Made by a program: the position numbers and the translations under genes. Under the pieces are notes generated by a model, which was given only the letters and a program-made list of their open reading frames with translations, made no database searches and was not told the origin of the DNA. A stretch of 64,000 nt of DNA. Source: Phallusia fumigata. Lineage: Eukaryota; Chordata; Ascidiacea; Phlebobranchia; Ascidiidae. This document shows, piece after piece, positions 1 to 36,900 of this stretch; the first letter of the stretch is position 1, and each line of letters starts with the position of its first letter. Where the stretch lies: assembly GCA_008931825.1 (NCBI GenBank), contig QXVZ01034699.1, positions 1 to 64,000 on the forward strand. Direction: 5' to 3'.

Positions 1-1232
1 TTTGTCACTCGCCCATTACATTATTGTGCAATAAGCAAGTAATCAATTCGTAGTGCGGTTTCGCAGTAATTGAGTAGTTTTAAATTTAGTCTAGAATAAA
101 TTTGAATTTTTTGTCTAATGCTCGGCTTAGTTCATGCGACTGCTCGGCAGAGCGCCCGAGCATTAAAAATTGCGATGCTCGGTACCGAGTACTCCCCTTC
201 TGGCTCGGTTCGGCCCATCCCTATTGTATAGGTCCCCACACACATACAATTTCAATTGGTAGTGGTGTTAATAGATTCAGAACTAAAACTTATACATTTG
301 CTGAATCCGACCAAATCACTTGTGTTGTCGTGCCAAACTGTCAAAAGCATCATTTAAACATCATAGTCTTACCCACATAGAAGTAAAATGTGAATTACAT
401 GCTTGCGCATATTTGGTACTGGGATCTGCCCTGAAGCTTTCATGCAGGCTAACGATAACGGCATTCTCACTGGAGATGCTTGGAAGGCCGACTATGATAC
501 GGTATCACGCCTCTTGCAGGCCTGGCGTACTATGATCCACATAGAAGTTAATTGCATCATTTCTGACTGTGTTGTGCAAGATCTGTGCAGTGACCTGTAG
601 TAACCTTTGGCCATGTGACAACCATTCACACCAAAAACTTTCTATGACCATTTTTAACTCTGTTTCAGGTATGCAATATAAATTTAATACCAAAGTTTTG
701 CCCTCGACTAAATATAAGCTCAATAAAAAAGATATTCCAGTAACCACAATTAAATCATAGTGTCATTGTCACAAGATTAATTGTCTAGCACCCCAAGGAA
801 ACATGCTTTCCGCATAAAGCAGTTGTCTGACACTAATATCTGCGTTACAAGCATTCTGGGCACAACAGCAAGAATGAAAACATATTTTGGGGTCTGTAAG
901 TGTAACCACTGAGGCGATCAGATACAAACTTTGAGCAACCAGTAAGAAGCACCTTACCTGTGAGTATTTTACACTTTAACTCATTTAGCTTAATATATCT
1001 CACTGGGGCCTCTGGGTCAAACGTAAACTGGGGGAAAAAGTTGTCAGTGCACAACTGTAGAAATCTATTTCTCATGTGTGAAAATTAGAAACAATTTGAA
1101 TGACTTTTTCTTGACCAAAATGTCTTGGAAAGGCCCACATTTGAACTGTGTGATATTTAAACTATGTTGGATCATCGAAAATCAGCGTTACTTCAACACC
1201 TAATTTCTGTTACATAGGCACAATTATTTTAC
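1..1232. other. Left-edge intronic stretch of the HDAC gene, no exon recognised
   Basis: This lies downstream of the last HDAC exon I can place (1233-1375, minus strand), so it should be intron. Positions 100-210 hold repeated CTCGG-type words. About 985-1130 resembles the second repeat family seen at 29240-29720 and 50235-50720. I tested the open frames here for the next part of class IIa HDACs (the glutamine-rich stretch and the third 14-3-3 site) and found no match. Confidence 0.4.
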
Positions 1233-13356
<12,124 letters not shown>

Positions 13357-15497
13357 CTAAAAAAAAATGAATTATTTTTGTTGGCTAAAACATGACACAA
13401 CTGTTGTTTACTAAATGGCTGATAGTGGGGCAAAAAAAAGTGAAAACAACATGCATCCTCTTTGAAAATGTGGGGTTAATAAGGTAAAAAATTGGTTAAT
13501 CCTACCAAAAGTGCGAAACTACTTTCAAATAATTTGCATTGTACCAACAATAAACTAACAAATTTGAAGGTGACTTACTTTATTAAACATTGCTGTTTTT
13601 AAATTTTTACATTTCGTTGGCATGTGTGAACCAACATGTTAACTGGGGTCAAACATTTAGTGCACAACTTCAGATACCCATCTGTCATGTGTGCAAAATG
13701 AACAACTTTTTCTTGACCAAATAGTGGGGACAAACCAGCTAGGCAGAAAAAACATCATCAAACATACATACATACAAGATACAAGCAGTTACAATTATGC
13801 TATCTGCCCCAAAAAGTACAACCCGCATTGCAATGCTCACCTTATATTCGGCCTAAAGTTTAGCAGGCACAAATTCTCATTTGGTTGCTAAGATTGTTGA
13901 TCTTAAGCTCTGATGATAAAAGGCCCCCAAAGAAACAAAACATTGAAGCAAAATATTTAAAACCATTGTCATCTGTAAATTAAACAACAATTATAATAGC
14001 ATGATGCTAAAAAATACGAACTATTTTTTAATTTAACTTTTTTGATGTGTTGTTTATGGGAGGCTGTTCAAGAACATTATAATATCATTTAAGGGTGGAT
14101 ATTGTTGGTGTGATTAAGTCTGTTTTGGTGTGATTATGCCCTAGTTAACTGGGAATAATCAGCACTCCTTGTAACTTTGACTATCCAACTAAATTAAAAG
14201 TATACCTAAAACATAACATGGCCAAGAAAGCAACGTTTCAACCAACAGCCAGTATGTTGAGCAGTTATGTTTAGTGTAGCTTTTTAAAGTTGCACAATCG
14301 CAGTGTATAAATTGGTCTATTTTCCATTTTATCCCAAAACTGTTCACAAAGATAAACGTTAGCTCTCTCATATTGTGGCAATAAAAAAGTAAAAACGAAG
14401 CTGTAGCATAACTTTAAAACTAAGCTAGGGCATTTTTTTGCAAGTGCAAAGCCGAAAACCAAAATTATTGACCACAAGAACAAGAAAAGGTTATATCCAA
14501 TGAGCGAAATATATTTTTACTGTGAGTGAATCGATCACACTCACCCATCTCTATTTATAGAGTAGTAGACCGTCTAATACCAAAGAACTTGCTAATACAA
14601 TGCACTTCAACCTTTTTCCTCTCTTACACCCTCCCGAAATGATGCTGTAATGTAATTGCAGTTTGTTCGTATGTTTTATGTAAATCTGGGGTCGGCTAGT
14701 TCACACTCATTATGACATCTTAGCCATGAAGTGTTTTTTTTATTCCGGCCTGCATTACAAAAGTGTGGCAAAAACAATCATGAAATTCTGCATTTGGTGT
14801 ACAAAATGGGTGACTAAATTAAAACCAGGTTGCCGAGCAAAAAATACAAACAATCTTGGTTACTGCGCTTTTTTACAATTTCACCCTTTTACTAATCCCA
14901 AAACCCAATTGCACTAACCGTTAGCAAGAATTGCAAGTTGTGAACCAAAATGCATTATCTTGAGTATTTGTAGTACCACGCGAAGCACCAAATGTACCCG
15001 TATCACCAAGCGGACCTGCAACACAGGAATGCACCGCCATGGCCAAAAGTTATTTGCACTACGCCAGTGCTTCCCAACCGATGGACGGTGGTACGCTTAT
15101 CAAGGTTTGCGTGAGCACCTCTCGCGCATTAAATTGAACTGCGTTTTTCGTTTATTCTATTAGATTCTGAAAATAAAATAGTAATCTAGTTACTTTTTTG
15201 AAAAAATGTGAAACGCGGCTATGGCGCGTTACCTCTGGTACCCGAGACCCGACCACAAAAAGCTTGGAAACCACTGCCCTACGCCCTTCGGTGATTTAAA
15301 ATCTTCAGAAAGTTTTGTTATGTTTTGTTTATCAGTGTTTTATCCAAGGCATGATTTTCGCTGTAAGTTTTTTATTTGTGCATTCATGTTTCAGTTGTTA
15401 TTGGCTATAATGGAATATACAAGTTAAATTCCTGTAACAGTGCGAAGTTGTGCTGGTATATCCATGTGGATGAAGATTTGTAGGGAATGTCTTTGTA
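13357..15497. other. Head-to-head intergenic region between HDAC and TTBK
   Basis: The two genes diverge from here, so both promoters, or upstream noncoding exons, should lie in this 2.1 kb. About 13590-13735 is a remnant of the second repeat family. An inverted GTGAGTG...CACTCAC pair surrounds ATCGAT at about 14522-14546. One hAT MITE lies at 15065-15276. I see no TATA box that I would call. Confidence 0.45.
15065..15276. mobile_element. hAT MITE, 212 bp, upstream of TTBK
   Basis: The ends CAGTGCTTCCCAACC and GCTTGGAAACCACTG are imperfect terminal inverted repeats of the common hAT CAGTGGTTCCCAACC type. The flanks CACTACGC and CCCTACGC match at 7 of 8 bases, an 8-bp target duplication. It lies about 220 bp upstream of the TTBK start codon and is more GC-rich than its surroundings. 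Confidence 0.8.
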
Positions 15498-27023
<11,526 letters not shown>

Positions 27024-27975
27024 CAAATCTTGCCATACATTTTTAGCATTGTTATTTAAGTGCTATAGCATAGTGTTTTCTTGTGTGCATATTCACTTCA
27101 TATTCTCCTTTTTAATGTATCTGCACTCTGTGTTCTATTTATTTGTTTTCAAAGTCTGGGTTTGTTGTTTGCATGATTGTAGGTAAATGTTGGCCTTGAG
27201 GTTTCCTTAAAGGTGTTGCTCTGTGCATCGTTTCATAATGCTAATAGGGCATTATCCTCTTTTTAGTGCAATATGAAATTGTTTCAAATGTAGCATTGTA
27301 TGCTATGTGTTTGGTGCCATAGAAACATGTTTTTTTGTTTTTCTAAAAGGATTGTCATAGAATCAGTAAATATATGTGTTTGTTGCTTTTTTATGTGTAC
27401 CTTTCGCTTGGTGAAATCTCTTTTTTATTGCACACATCCCTGTGAATGTAATGTATTTTTTATTTATAAAAGCAACAAATCTCGCTGTTAAATGTTTCCT
27501 TAAACTACTAGCAGTAACATACACACTACTGTGAAAGGGCTGTTTTGGTTAAGCTTGCAATGGACAAGCACATTTTGATCCATTTAGCTGGTTTTGTAGC
27601 ACTAAGTAATCAATGCAAGTCCTTTTTCAGTTTTGTATATTTAAACAACCGAAACTAGTATAAACAGAAATGAAGAAATTTTGGCATAAAAACAAAAAAT
27701 AAATCGAATATATTTTTTTTGTAATAATAAGGCTAAATGTGAAAAAGTCTAACACAGCAAAACAAAGTTGTACAGCTTTCATAACAAAAATAAATTATAT
27801 TAAACAGACAAAAATATAAATTATGAAGTAGTTAGGATATTGTAAGCCTGGAATGGCGAACTTAAGTACTCAGATAGTCAGCATCCTAGTAATACTAGGG
27901 ATCGAAATCGGACTTTATACCCCGACTCTGCATTGTAAGGAGTGAACAACAGTAGACATTTTCAGTGACAGTTAT
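27024..27975. other. Convergent 3' untranslated region between TTBK and the NDPK gene
   Basis: This lies between the TTBK stop (27023) and the stop of the opposite-strand gene (27976). It is plain AT-rich sequence without transposon ends, fitting 3' untranslated regions of both genes that may overlap. A canonical AATAAA on the plus strand is at 27698-27703. Confidence 0.5.
27698..27703 (+). promoter_or_regulatory. Candidate polyadenylation signal for TTBK
   Basis: AATAAA lies 675 bases after the TTBK stop codon and is followed by a T-rich stretch within 15 bases. Another AATAAA occurs near 27788. The choice between them is a guess. Confidence 0.4.
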
Positions 27976-30900
27976 TTAAGATTTTGTCACACCAATTTGA
28001 TCTTGCCACTCTAATGCCCTCTTGTGAGAAATTCGAATTATGGACCGCTTGTTTTCCAGACGATGAAACAGATGTTTTGTACATAAATGAGTTTGTTTAA
28101 GAGTTTGGGTCCTCAGGATATTTGGTGAATGTTCAAGGAGTGAATATCTTCGTAAGCAGCTGTATTTGAAAGGTTGAAACACAATGTTTAAGCTATCACT
28201 TAGCAACAAAAAATGGAATGAAAAAATAAAGCATACTTTTACCTTCCCAAAATAGAATCAAACAGTATCAGCCCATTTTCACGTTGCATAAATAAAACAA
28301 AACTTGGTCCAGATGTCAACAGGTTAACCTTTAAGAAGGAAGACAGTAATTCGTGTTTATGATGGCTATTTTGAAGTGTATATACTTCAGTATAACTCAC
28401 AGTAAACTGTAAATTGTCAGAGGTTTTATCACCCATTAACTCATAAAGCTTTTGGGCTTGATTTACACTAAAGCAAGCCATGTGCCAGGCACATATTTCA
28501 AATCCTTGAGTGAGCAGTTGTTCCAAGATGTCAATGTATGGAGGATACATTTTCGAATTTGATTTCTTAATTGATTGTGGACAGCTAATGACTGGATATG
28601 ACAGTACAAGGCAAACAGGTTGTATTTCCATTCCAGTGGCTCCCAGCAAGTCTAATGATAAAAAAAAATTCAAAAACAATTTGCAATTCGATTTATGCCT
28701 TGAAGGTTATTTAATCGCTGTCATTTTATGATAAAATTACTAGTCACAACTCTACTTACCAACATTTTGGTCATCGCATACCCTTACATCCCTTCCCTTT
28801 ACTTTGTCTGAAAAAGGTATGGTTACAGTCAAATGAAAAACAAAAGGCCGATTTAAAGCTAGCTAAAAAAAATTTTTAACAATTATGTTACTCCTAAACA
28901 CAAGACAACTACTTCAAGAGCAGTTTATTACAAAACATAACTGCCGAAGAACTTGTACATATCGAATACATTGTATTGCAAACATTCCTCCAATCACTAT
29001 TGTCATCATCGTGTATTGTTTAAAACAACCACCCCAAGTAAAGCATAAATACATGGTCGCCACACACATGTATCTGGTAATTGGTAGCTATGGCAGCGTT
29101 CCTTAAACCTTTTTTAGTGCAGTGCCTTTGGACTTTCGACACCAGCGATAAAAATGTTAAAAAGCGCTTATCAAAGTTGTTTTTCTTGACACAAAAAGAA
29201 CTAGAGAGGTAATCACTCCCTTGCATTGGGTCGTTTTGTGTTTGGGACAAAACAGTCATCGATTGAACATGTATTTGCAGCTGTAAGGATAAATACTCTA
29301 CCAATCAGGCTAAAATTTTAAACAACCAAAAGAGAAGTACCAAACGTATGTATGTTTTAAATTTCAATACATTTGGATTTGTATGTCTTTAGTAAAAGGG
29401 CATGTAAAAAAAGTATATTTGGGGTTAAAAAGGTAAAAACTGGGAGAATCCAAACTAAAATTACACAATACTTTAAAATACTTTGCATTGCACCAACTAT
29501 TAAAATAGGCACCTTCTAGGTGAATCACTTTGTTAAATATTGCTGTTTCAAAAATTTAATGTTTTGGGAGCCTTTGGGTGAACTGGGTTAAAAAGTTTTC
29601 AGTGCACAACTTTAGACACCCATCTATCATGTGTGCTCTTTCTTGACCAAAACATGGTGTCAAACTCACAGAAGACAGAAAAAAATTAAAGACAATATGT
29701 GTCACCTTCGTGGAAAGGGATTTATAAATAAAAAATAAAAAATGTTCGCCTATCTATCATGTCTGCAAATTTAAGTGTCTTCTGGCCAAATGGGAGATTC
29801 AAATTGACATTAGACAGAAAAACTGCCCAGTTTTTAAACAAGACGTTACAAAACAACTAATGCATACATTAAACTAGAAGGGTGGCTTTCACTATATTTC
29901 CATTCTATACACTATTGCCCAATTTGAAAACAAAATATGTTCAGCACAAAATTTTGAATTGGGCCCCACAGTTAGTTAGTTACAAAGATTCTTGTGCCAT
30001 GATTGCTTTTGTGGGCAGATGAAATTTGTAGATAATTCGTAAGACACTGTGAATTAATAGACTATGATGGTATGTTATACAAACTGTACAAATTTCATGT
30101 TATTTTGACATTGTTAAACAATTTGACCCATTTTAGAGGGGGGACATATGGGACAACTCTATGACCATATCTACCAGCTGTAAAAGTTTTTTTCAAAATC
30201 AGCAAACCTTCATAGCAAAATACATGAACACACTACAGGAAGACAGAATTGACAAAATAGCCAATGTATTTCTATCTGTTTAACAAATGATGCATGTCAC
30301 TGTTCTGTGATAATATTGGGTAGTTTTATTGAACAATTTGTGTTTTGTTATGTGCATTATACACCAATACTTATGGAAAGGCTGTCTAAAAATTGGTAAT
30401 GTTATATGTCACATGTTTACAAATTGGCATCTATCATGACAAAGAATATTTGCACCTTCTCTCATAACAGAGTATTCCTTCACAGATGGAACTTGCTCCA
30501 TTTTGAGTTCAAAGGTTTGCTTACAACATAAGCCCTCAGGAAAAAACAATTTTTGCTCTTCACATGCAGCAACATATCTTTCAGAAACTAAATTACAGGT
30601 AAAAAAATGTTTGGGTTAATTTCTTTTGCAAGATCAAGGAATGTACTTAATTACCATGTATTGCATTGGAAAATTCATCGATACCAAACTCTGCTCTCCA
30701 GTTCCCTCCCCCTCCAATGGTTAACTTAGGTGCTTCTCTTGGATCCGCAGGTCCCGCAACATCTATAAGTCTTTTTACTGCATTTATTCTTTGTACACAA
30801 ACCACCAGCGATGCAGCGGAAGTCATGTGGCTGATGAAAACACTTCTTTCACCAAGCATCTTAAAACAAAAATGTTTATTTTTTAATGTTGAATAACAGT

Positions 30901-33900
30901 TTTTATGCTTCACACCTTTTCGTATTTTGTAGGCATGATTTGGGAGGCTTGATCTTCTGAAAGAATTGTCATGTGAACAGCAACAACATAAAAGTTCTCC
31001 TGGTAAAGGCGTCTTAAAATCTGCAGAACAACAAATTTACTACATATATAATAAATTCAAAACAAAACAAAATTTTTTGCATACCTTTGGTTTGCTTTTT
31101 ACCTAATTGCAGCTCTAGTACACTGTTACCAAGTAAACGTTAGACAGAAAAAAAGAACTGCATGCACCTTTACTACATGCCGAGGAAAAGCATCCGGCTT
31201 GATGATTAAAACAGAGGCAATAGGGTGCGGCCACCGCAACATAGTATCCAAAATTGATTCCTCTGTGTGAGTTATGTGATTTTGAAGTGGCTTTTGTTTT
31301 TCTATGGTTTAGAAAATTATTGATGAATATTTAGGATTTAAGTTGCGAAAAAAGCACTATTGGTCTTGTCAATGTTTTACTTTGCCTACAAAAAAACAAC
31401 AACCTAGAATTTACTTTTTTTCCTTTTCTTGGAAGACTTGTTGCTTGGACTATGAGAAATAAGTCCATGATCCCCAGTCTCTTCCTCCCCATCACTCCTT
31501 GACAAATACCCATTCAAGTATTGAGCAACTCTCATAGGGGGAGGAAGGTATTTTAGCAAAGGGCGGCATCTATTATCAGCAAACAGCTCTTTGTCACTAA
31601 AGAAAGTCTTTATCTGAAAAATATAAGCCTTTTTGTTAAAAAAAACTTTTATATTAAGGGATGATATTTTATAGCAAAAACTACATTCTGAAATGAATAG
31701 TCTTCCAGTACTTTTCCTGCAGTAACTCAAAGTTAAAGAACCGTACCCAACTGCAGCTGCTCTATTAAATACAGAATTGCAATATTTTAAGTTAACAAAC
31801 TTTACGTTTAATTTTCGACAACACTAGTTAATGCTTTTGTACAATAAAAACTTTCAACTAGACCTCCTTTTTCACTTTACAGTAATAGTTCGACCTGCAG
31901 TGAGCCAAAACAGAATTAATGTTTTTCGAGGACCCTATACCAGAGTTGAAGTTTATAATTGAAGTTGAAGAGATAAATATTAATGAATCCATCATACCCA
32001 ATTTTTTCAGACAGCATGTTGAATGCATGTTTGCATCTGTATTTTGTGCAATGTAAAATACTTTTGAACCATATTAAATGCTTTTATAGACAGCATATTA
32101 AAGCACAATTGGCATTAACACAACTTTTTTTGCCCTCCTATTATTTATTTTAGAGAAGGAAACTTTACACCTGCAAACCACGGAAAATGGGCAAAATACC
32201 AATAGTAATGCACATACTTGTCTGTAAGAGATTTCAGGTGTTGATGACATAATCCGGTCCATGTTTTTAATGTAACTAGAGTTTCTGTCCATTTGATGAA
32301 GTAGTGGAATTTTTAAAACTGCCCGAATAATCTGCAAACATTCAACATTGGTTTTTAAAGCTTTTGTAAACCAACTTTGTGCAACCCCAATATACTTACA
32401 TTGAAGGCATTAATTCTTCGTAAAACACATAAAAGAGCGGATGAATCCTTTATCATTGGTATACTGTCACACCACAGGTCAGTTCCCACCTCAAATGGGG
32501 TCAGTTCCTAAAAAGCATAACTTAAAAGCATTTTCCAGTGTTACATAAAAACTCTCCTGTCAAAAGACTGTTAAAAGGTGCATTTTAAACACAAATTCTG
32601 CTAAACTACAAAGGTGGCGTTCTCCATATTTTCATTCCACATACAATACCAATGATGTTCTTCACATATACCATTTTTTTATTACATTGGATATATTTTC
32701 AATACCCACATTACATTGGGTCCCTAAATCCCTTGGCATTTTATAACATGATTGTTTCCCCCCCCCCCCCCCCCCCCCCCCCCACACACATGCAATTTCT
32801 GAATAGAAGTGATATTTTTAGGAGGTGATCAATTTAAAAATCAGTTTTACAAATTTAAACAAAAAGTAAAGAACCAAATCACTGAATAAAAGTCAGCAAA
32901 AATGCCAGCTGTTATAGGAAGAGAAACAGCTATGGTTATTGTGTGTTTAATAAAAGATTGTAGTACTGTCAATGCACAAGTTGCCTCAGAACAACCTACG
33001 TTGTTAAAGACACAAAAAGGGAGACAAAAATACATTTTTAGTTATGTTTTGGCAAATTAAATGTCAGTGAAAACTTGTCAAAAGCGGGGTAACTAAAAGG
33101 GCTATGGGGTCAAATAAATAATTGTCTAAATTTTATTCAATTCAGGCATTGCTTAATATCTTGACAAATTTTAAGGAACTAACGGGGTAACTAATGAGAC
33201 TATGGGGTCAAACAACAAATTTATACTAAAAGCTGTGTAAATTTCAATCCATTCGGACATTGTTTAACAATTTTTCCCATCTTAGGGGGCTAGCAAAATA
33301 ACACTGGGGCTATGGGGCCAAACGAAAGTGGTGACACACCACCATAACCATATCAACCCACTGTAAAAGCTTCATCTGAATGCTTTAAACTGAAAGTGAG
33401 TGTAAACAAGCTGCCCAGGAAGAAGTATTAAAAATGAAAAAAAGCAAGTGAAAACAATTCAGGAAGCAGGGCAATAACTATTTTTAATGAGGTTCCTCAC
33501 TTTAGCCAATAAATACCTTTGCATGCAGAGAGGAAACCATTGGAATAAGTTTAATCCCTAAAAGTTCAAAGCCACGGAATTCTGAACAAATTTCATTTTC
33601 CATGTCATCACCCAAGGGATCTGTTGCACTGTCATCATCAGATTGCAAATAAAACTCCCCATGAAGTAAAGCTTTGTATTTGAGTAAATTTGTTAGACAC
33701 AAGGCAACAACACAAAACATTTAAAAAAATCTACATACTTTGCAAAATACAGCCACATTCATTGATCATGGAGTTACCAAGAAGAGCAAGTACAACTACT
33801 TGTTCCATTTCAGGATTAGAAAAGAAGGATCTCGGAGTAACACCACTACTTAGTTCAATTTCTGGAAACTACAATAACATTTAACTGATTTAAACATCTA

Positions 33901-36900
33901 GTTTGGTAGTTTTATGACTATCCTCTAAAATGGCTGGCATTTTGCAGGACTTAAATTGGATACTTTCCTTATATTAAAGAAAAATAGTTTTTTAAAGATT
34001 ATTGTTTTTTTTATTTATGTTTATAGTCAGGAGATTGAGCAGTGACAATTAAATCACATTTTAGTTCATTTTTAGAGGGAGTGTTAAATACAGATTGGCT
34101 ACAAACCTTGCAGATTGGGCCAATAATATGATTTATTGTATCATTGTAAGGGCAAATATGAAAACACTGGTTGGTAACTGAATGCAAGTGACCTTGTTCT
34201 GTGCTGGAAACCAATCGATAAATCAATTCTGACTGGATACCTGAAACCAAATAATGAATGTAAATAAAGTTTGATGTAGAAACTTCTTATTGATTTTTAA
34301 ACTTCACCAAAACAAGTTTACATAAGACTGAATGTATTGTCTCCTGTAGCACTTACATGCAATAAGTCCAGACTGATGAATTGATGCATTTTCTCTGCCT
34401 AACAGTATAATTGTTACTGGTCTCTGCCACCAGTTGTCCATTTCATAATACTCTCCAGTTAGTGATTCTTCCATTGTGGATTGTGGGTTAAAGTATACTG
34501 CATAACTGTTAAAACAAAACGATTTATTTTACATTGCGCTTTGCAAAAAAAATATAAAGAGACATACCGACTGGGCACACATAATCCAGCCACTTTTCTT
34601 TCATTCAAATGTAGTCTTTTAATTCCTTCAATAAAGAAGCCTTGGTCTGTGGCAATTGCTATAATATCACCAAGAAACTGTGGTGGAAACCTTGATGATA
34701 TCAACAAACAGATATTGGATGGTTTCCATGTTGCTAAATAGGCATTAGCGGAAAGACTGCTCAGTGCCAAACTTTTGCTGTTGAATTCTAAAAAAATTTC
34801 TTTAATAAGCCTAACAAACAAGAATGTTTAAAAAAATTCTTATTGTGCCACTTACTCGAAGTGGAAATGTTTTTACCCCTTCCTTTAAGTTTTGAACTAC
34901 TTTTCATTTTTGATGATTTTAGTCCCAAAGCTTTGGCAGGGTCAAGACAGTTTGACAACAGATTATCATCCGGAGAAATTCTACCTCCAAACCACACAAC
35001 CAACTGTTGCTTCACTCTGTCAACACCTCTTGGACAGTTGAACACATTCATTTCTACTCAAATTAAAAAACTGGTTAAGCACAACTATAAATTCTAATAC
35101 ACAAGTGGAATAACCTGTTGGAACTTGACTGTCTCCTCTTCGTTTGGAGAGTTGCTCTCCATAAACAGCATTAAGAGAGCCATGGTCTGTCATGCGGGCC
35201 AACACTGGATCACGGGGTCCAATAATATTTTGCACCTTTTTTATTGCAGACTTTCCGCGGATTACAACTGCTGCACATGGAACAATCTCATCCAAATTTT
35301 TTCCACCATGAGATACTATGTGAAAAACAACACCATAAATTTCATTCAAGGCCATAATCTGCCTGCCACCTACATATGTTCTTCTGAACAAATCTTTTCG
35401 TTACAAAAGAAAGTCTTAGACCAACAACATCCAGACAGGAAAGCTGAAGGCGAACAACAAGATCCATCAAACAGAGTGGGTATGAGAAGGAGTCTTTTTG
35501 AAGTAAACATATTGTGGTCTAAAATGCAAATCATGCACCAATGAGGCAGTAAAAAATTTGCACAATCTATGGCTAAATAACTTTTATAAATTTCTCTTAC
35601 TTCAAGTTGATTTATTTCAGTAGAACCAGACATCACTGATTGATCTTCAGGTGTGGCTACTTTCCAGAAAAAACCAGGTTTCTTGTTCAGAGCTTTATGC
35701 AGCAACTTAAACAAGGTGCACTGTTTTACACATCAGTTAACACAAGAATTGCGGTGAAGTTGTTTTCAACCCAATAAGTGTTTGCAAAAAAATGTGGTAA
35801 AATTTCACTAAATACCATGGCTCCATTGCTTATGTTGGGTAAATTGGTTTGAATGAATTACGAATTTCAACTGTGATGTTCAACCGTGAACTAAAACATT
35901 GCCTAGTGTACAGGTAAATTGAAAGCTTGAAACAAGATTCACAATGGCTGTTGTCTGGGACTCACACAATAAAGAATTATTGTGACACAGTATTAAAATA
36001 AAATTTAATTTTTTTAAATAAAATTTTGTACTTCAAAAACTTTTTAAACTACAGTGCTTAACATTACAGATAGGAGAATTAAGGCTAAAAAAACTTAAAC
36101 AAGATAGTTGCGAGATAAACTTGGGTCAAAATTGACCTCGCTGTAAATGCATGAGTAAAAAAATGGCTGCAAATCTAGGGTTAACATGTAAAACTAATCC
36201 CACCTTACCTTTGGATCATTAGAGATGGTCATATAAGTGGACAAAGGCTTTGTGGAACATGCCAAAGAAATTTCATTAAGAGTGTAAATGGGAGACTCTG
36301 GTCTTGAGTACCATGGACACACATCTTGAACACGGTTGGATTGCAAAAAGTGCCAAACCACTTGGAAGAAGGCATTTTCTTTCTAAGGATTGAACTATGA
36401 ATATTAACCTTTGCAAAAAGCATTTTTAATTTTTGGCTTAAATGAAATTAAGTGAAAAAAACGGCAGTAAATAGAAAAAAGCTGCAAGATCAGCAAGGTC
36501 TCAGGAGGTCACTTTAATTTCCCTCTTACTATTGCATCCCCTTCACTGTATATGATGTTAAAACTTGCAGATTTTGAGTTTTAAATCAGATTATGGCCTT
36601 CATTACCTATAGAATAATCCTAACAAAATGGTAACATGTCATAATGAAAACACAAAACTACAATTTCTAATGAGATAGTTTCACATAGGTAGACATGTTG
36701 TAAAGGAGCTACAGCCTGGATGATTTTGCTTGGCAGTTGTGTGGGTTACTGACCCTCTGCTTTAGGCACAACGATATCAAAATTCTACCTTTGGTTTCTT
36801 CCGTCGCCCACTAATATCTGGCTTGTAAAAAAAATTTGGTATGATGATTGCATTCGTAACTATGGTTTGGGTTTCCTCTTGCCAAGCTTGATGTAGCGAC

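Larger units (their letters stand above)
28808..30455. other. Intron of the NDPK gene, mostly repeats
   Basis: It holds a second-family copy (about 29240-29720) and a partial family A copy (about 29872-30240). I find no exon here: the exon phases on either side join directly (30456-30587 to 28760-28807). Confidence 0.5.

Noticed and set aside
845-1075. Minus-strand frame of 76 codons downstream of the last HDAC exon
   Set aside because: It lies in repeat sequence shared with other intronic copies and does not resemble class IIa HDACs.
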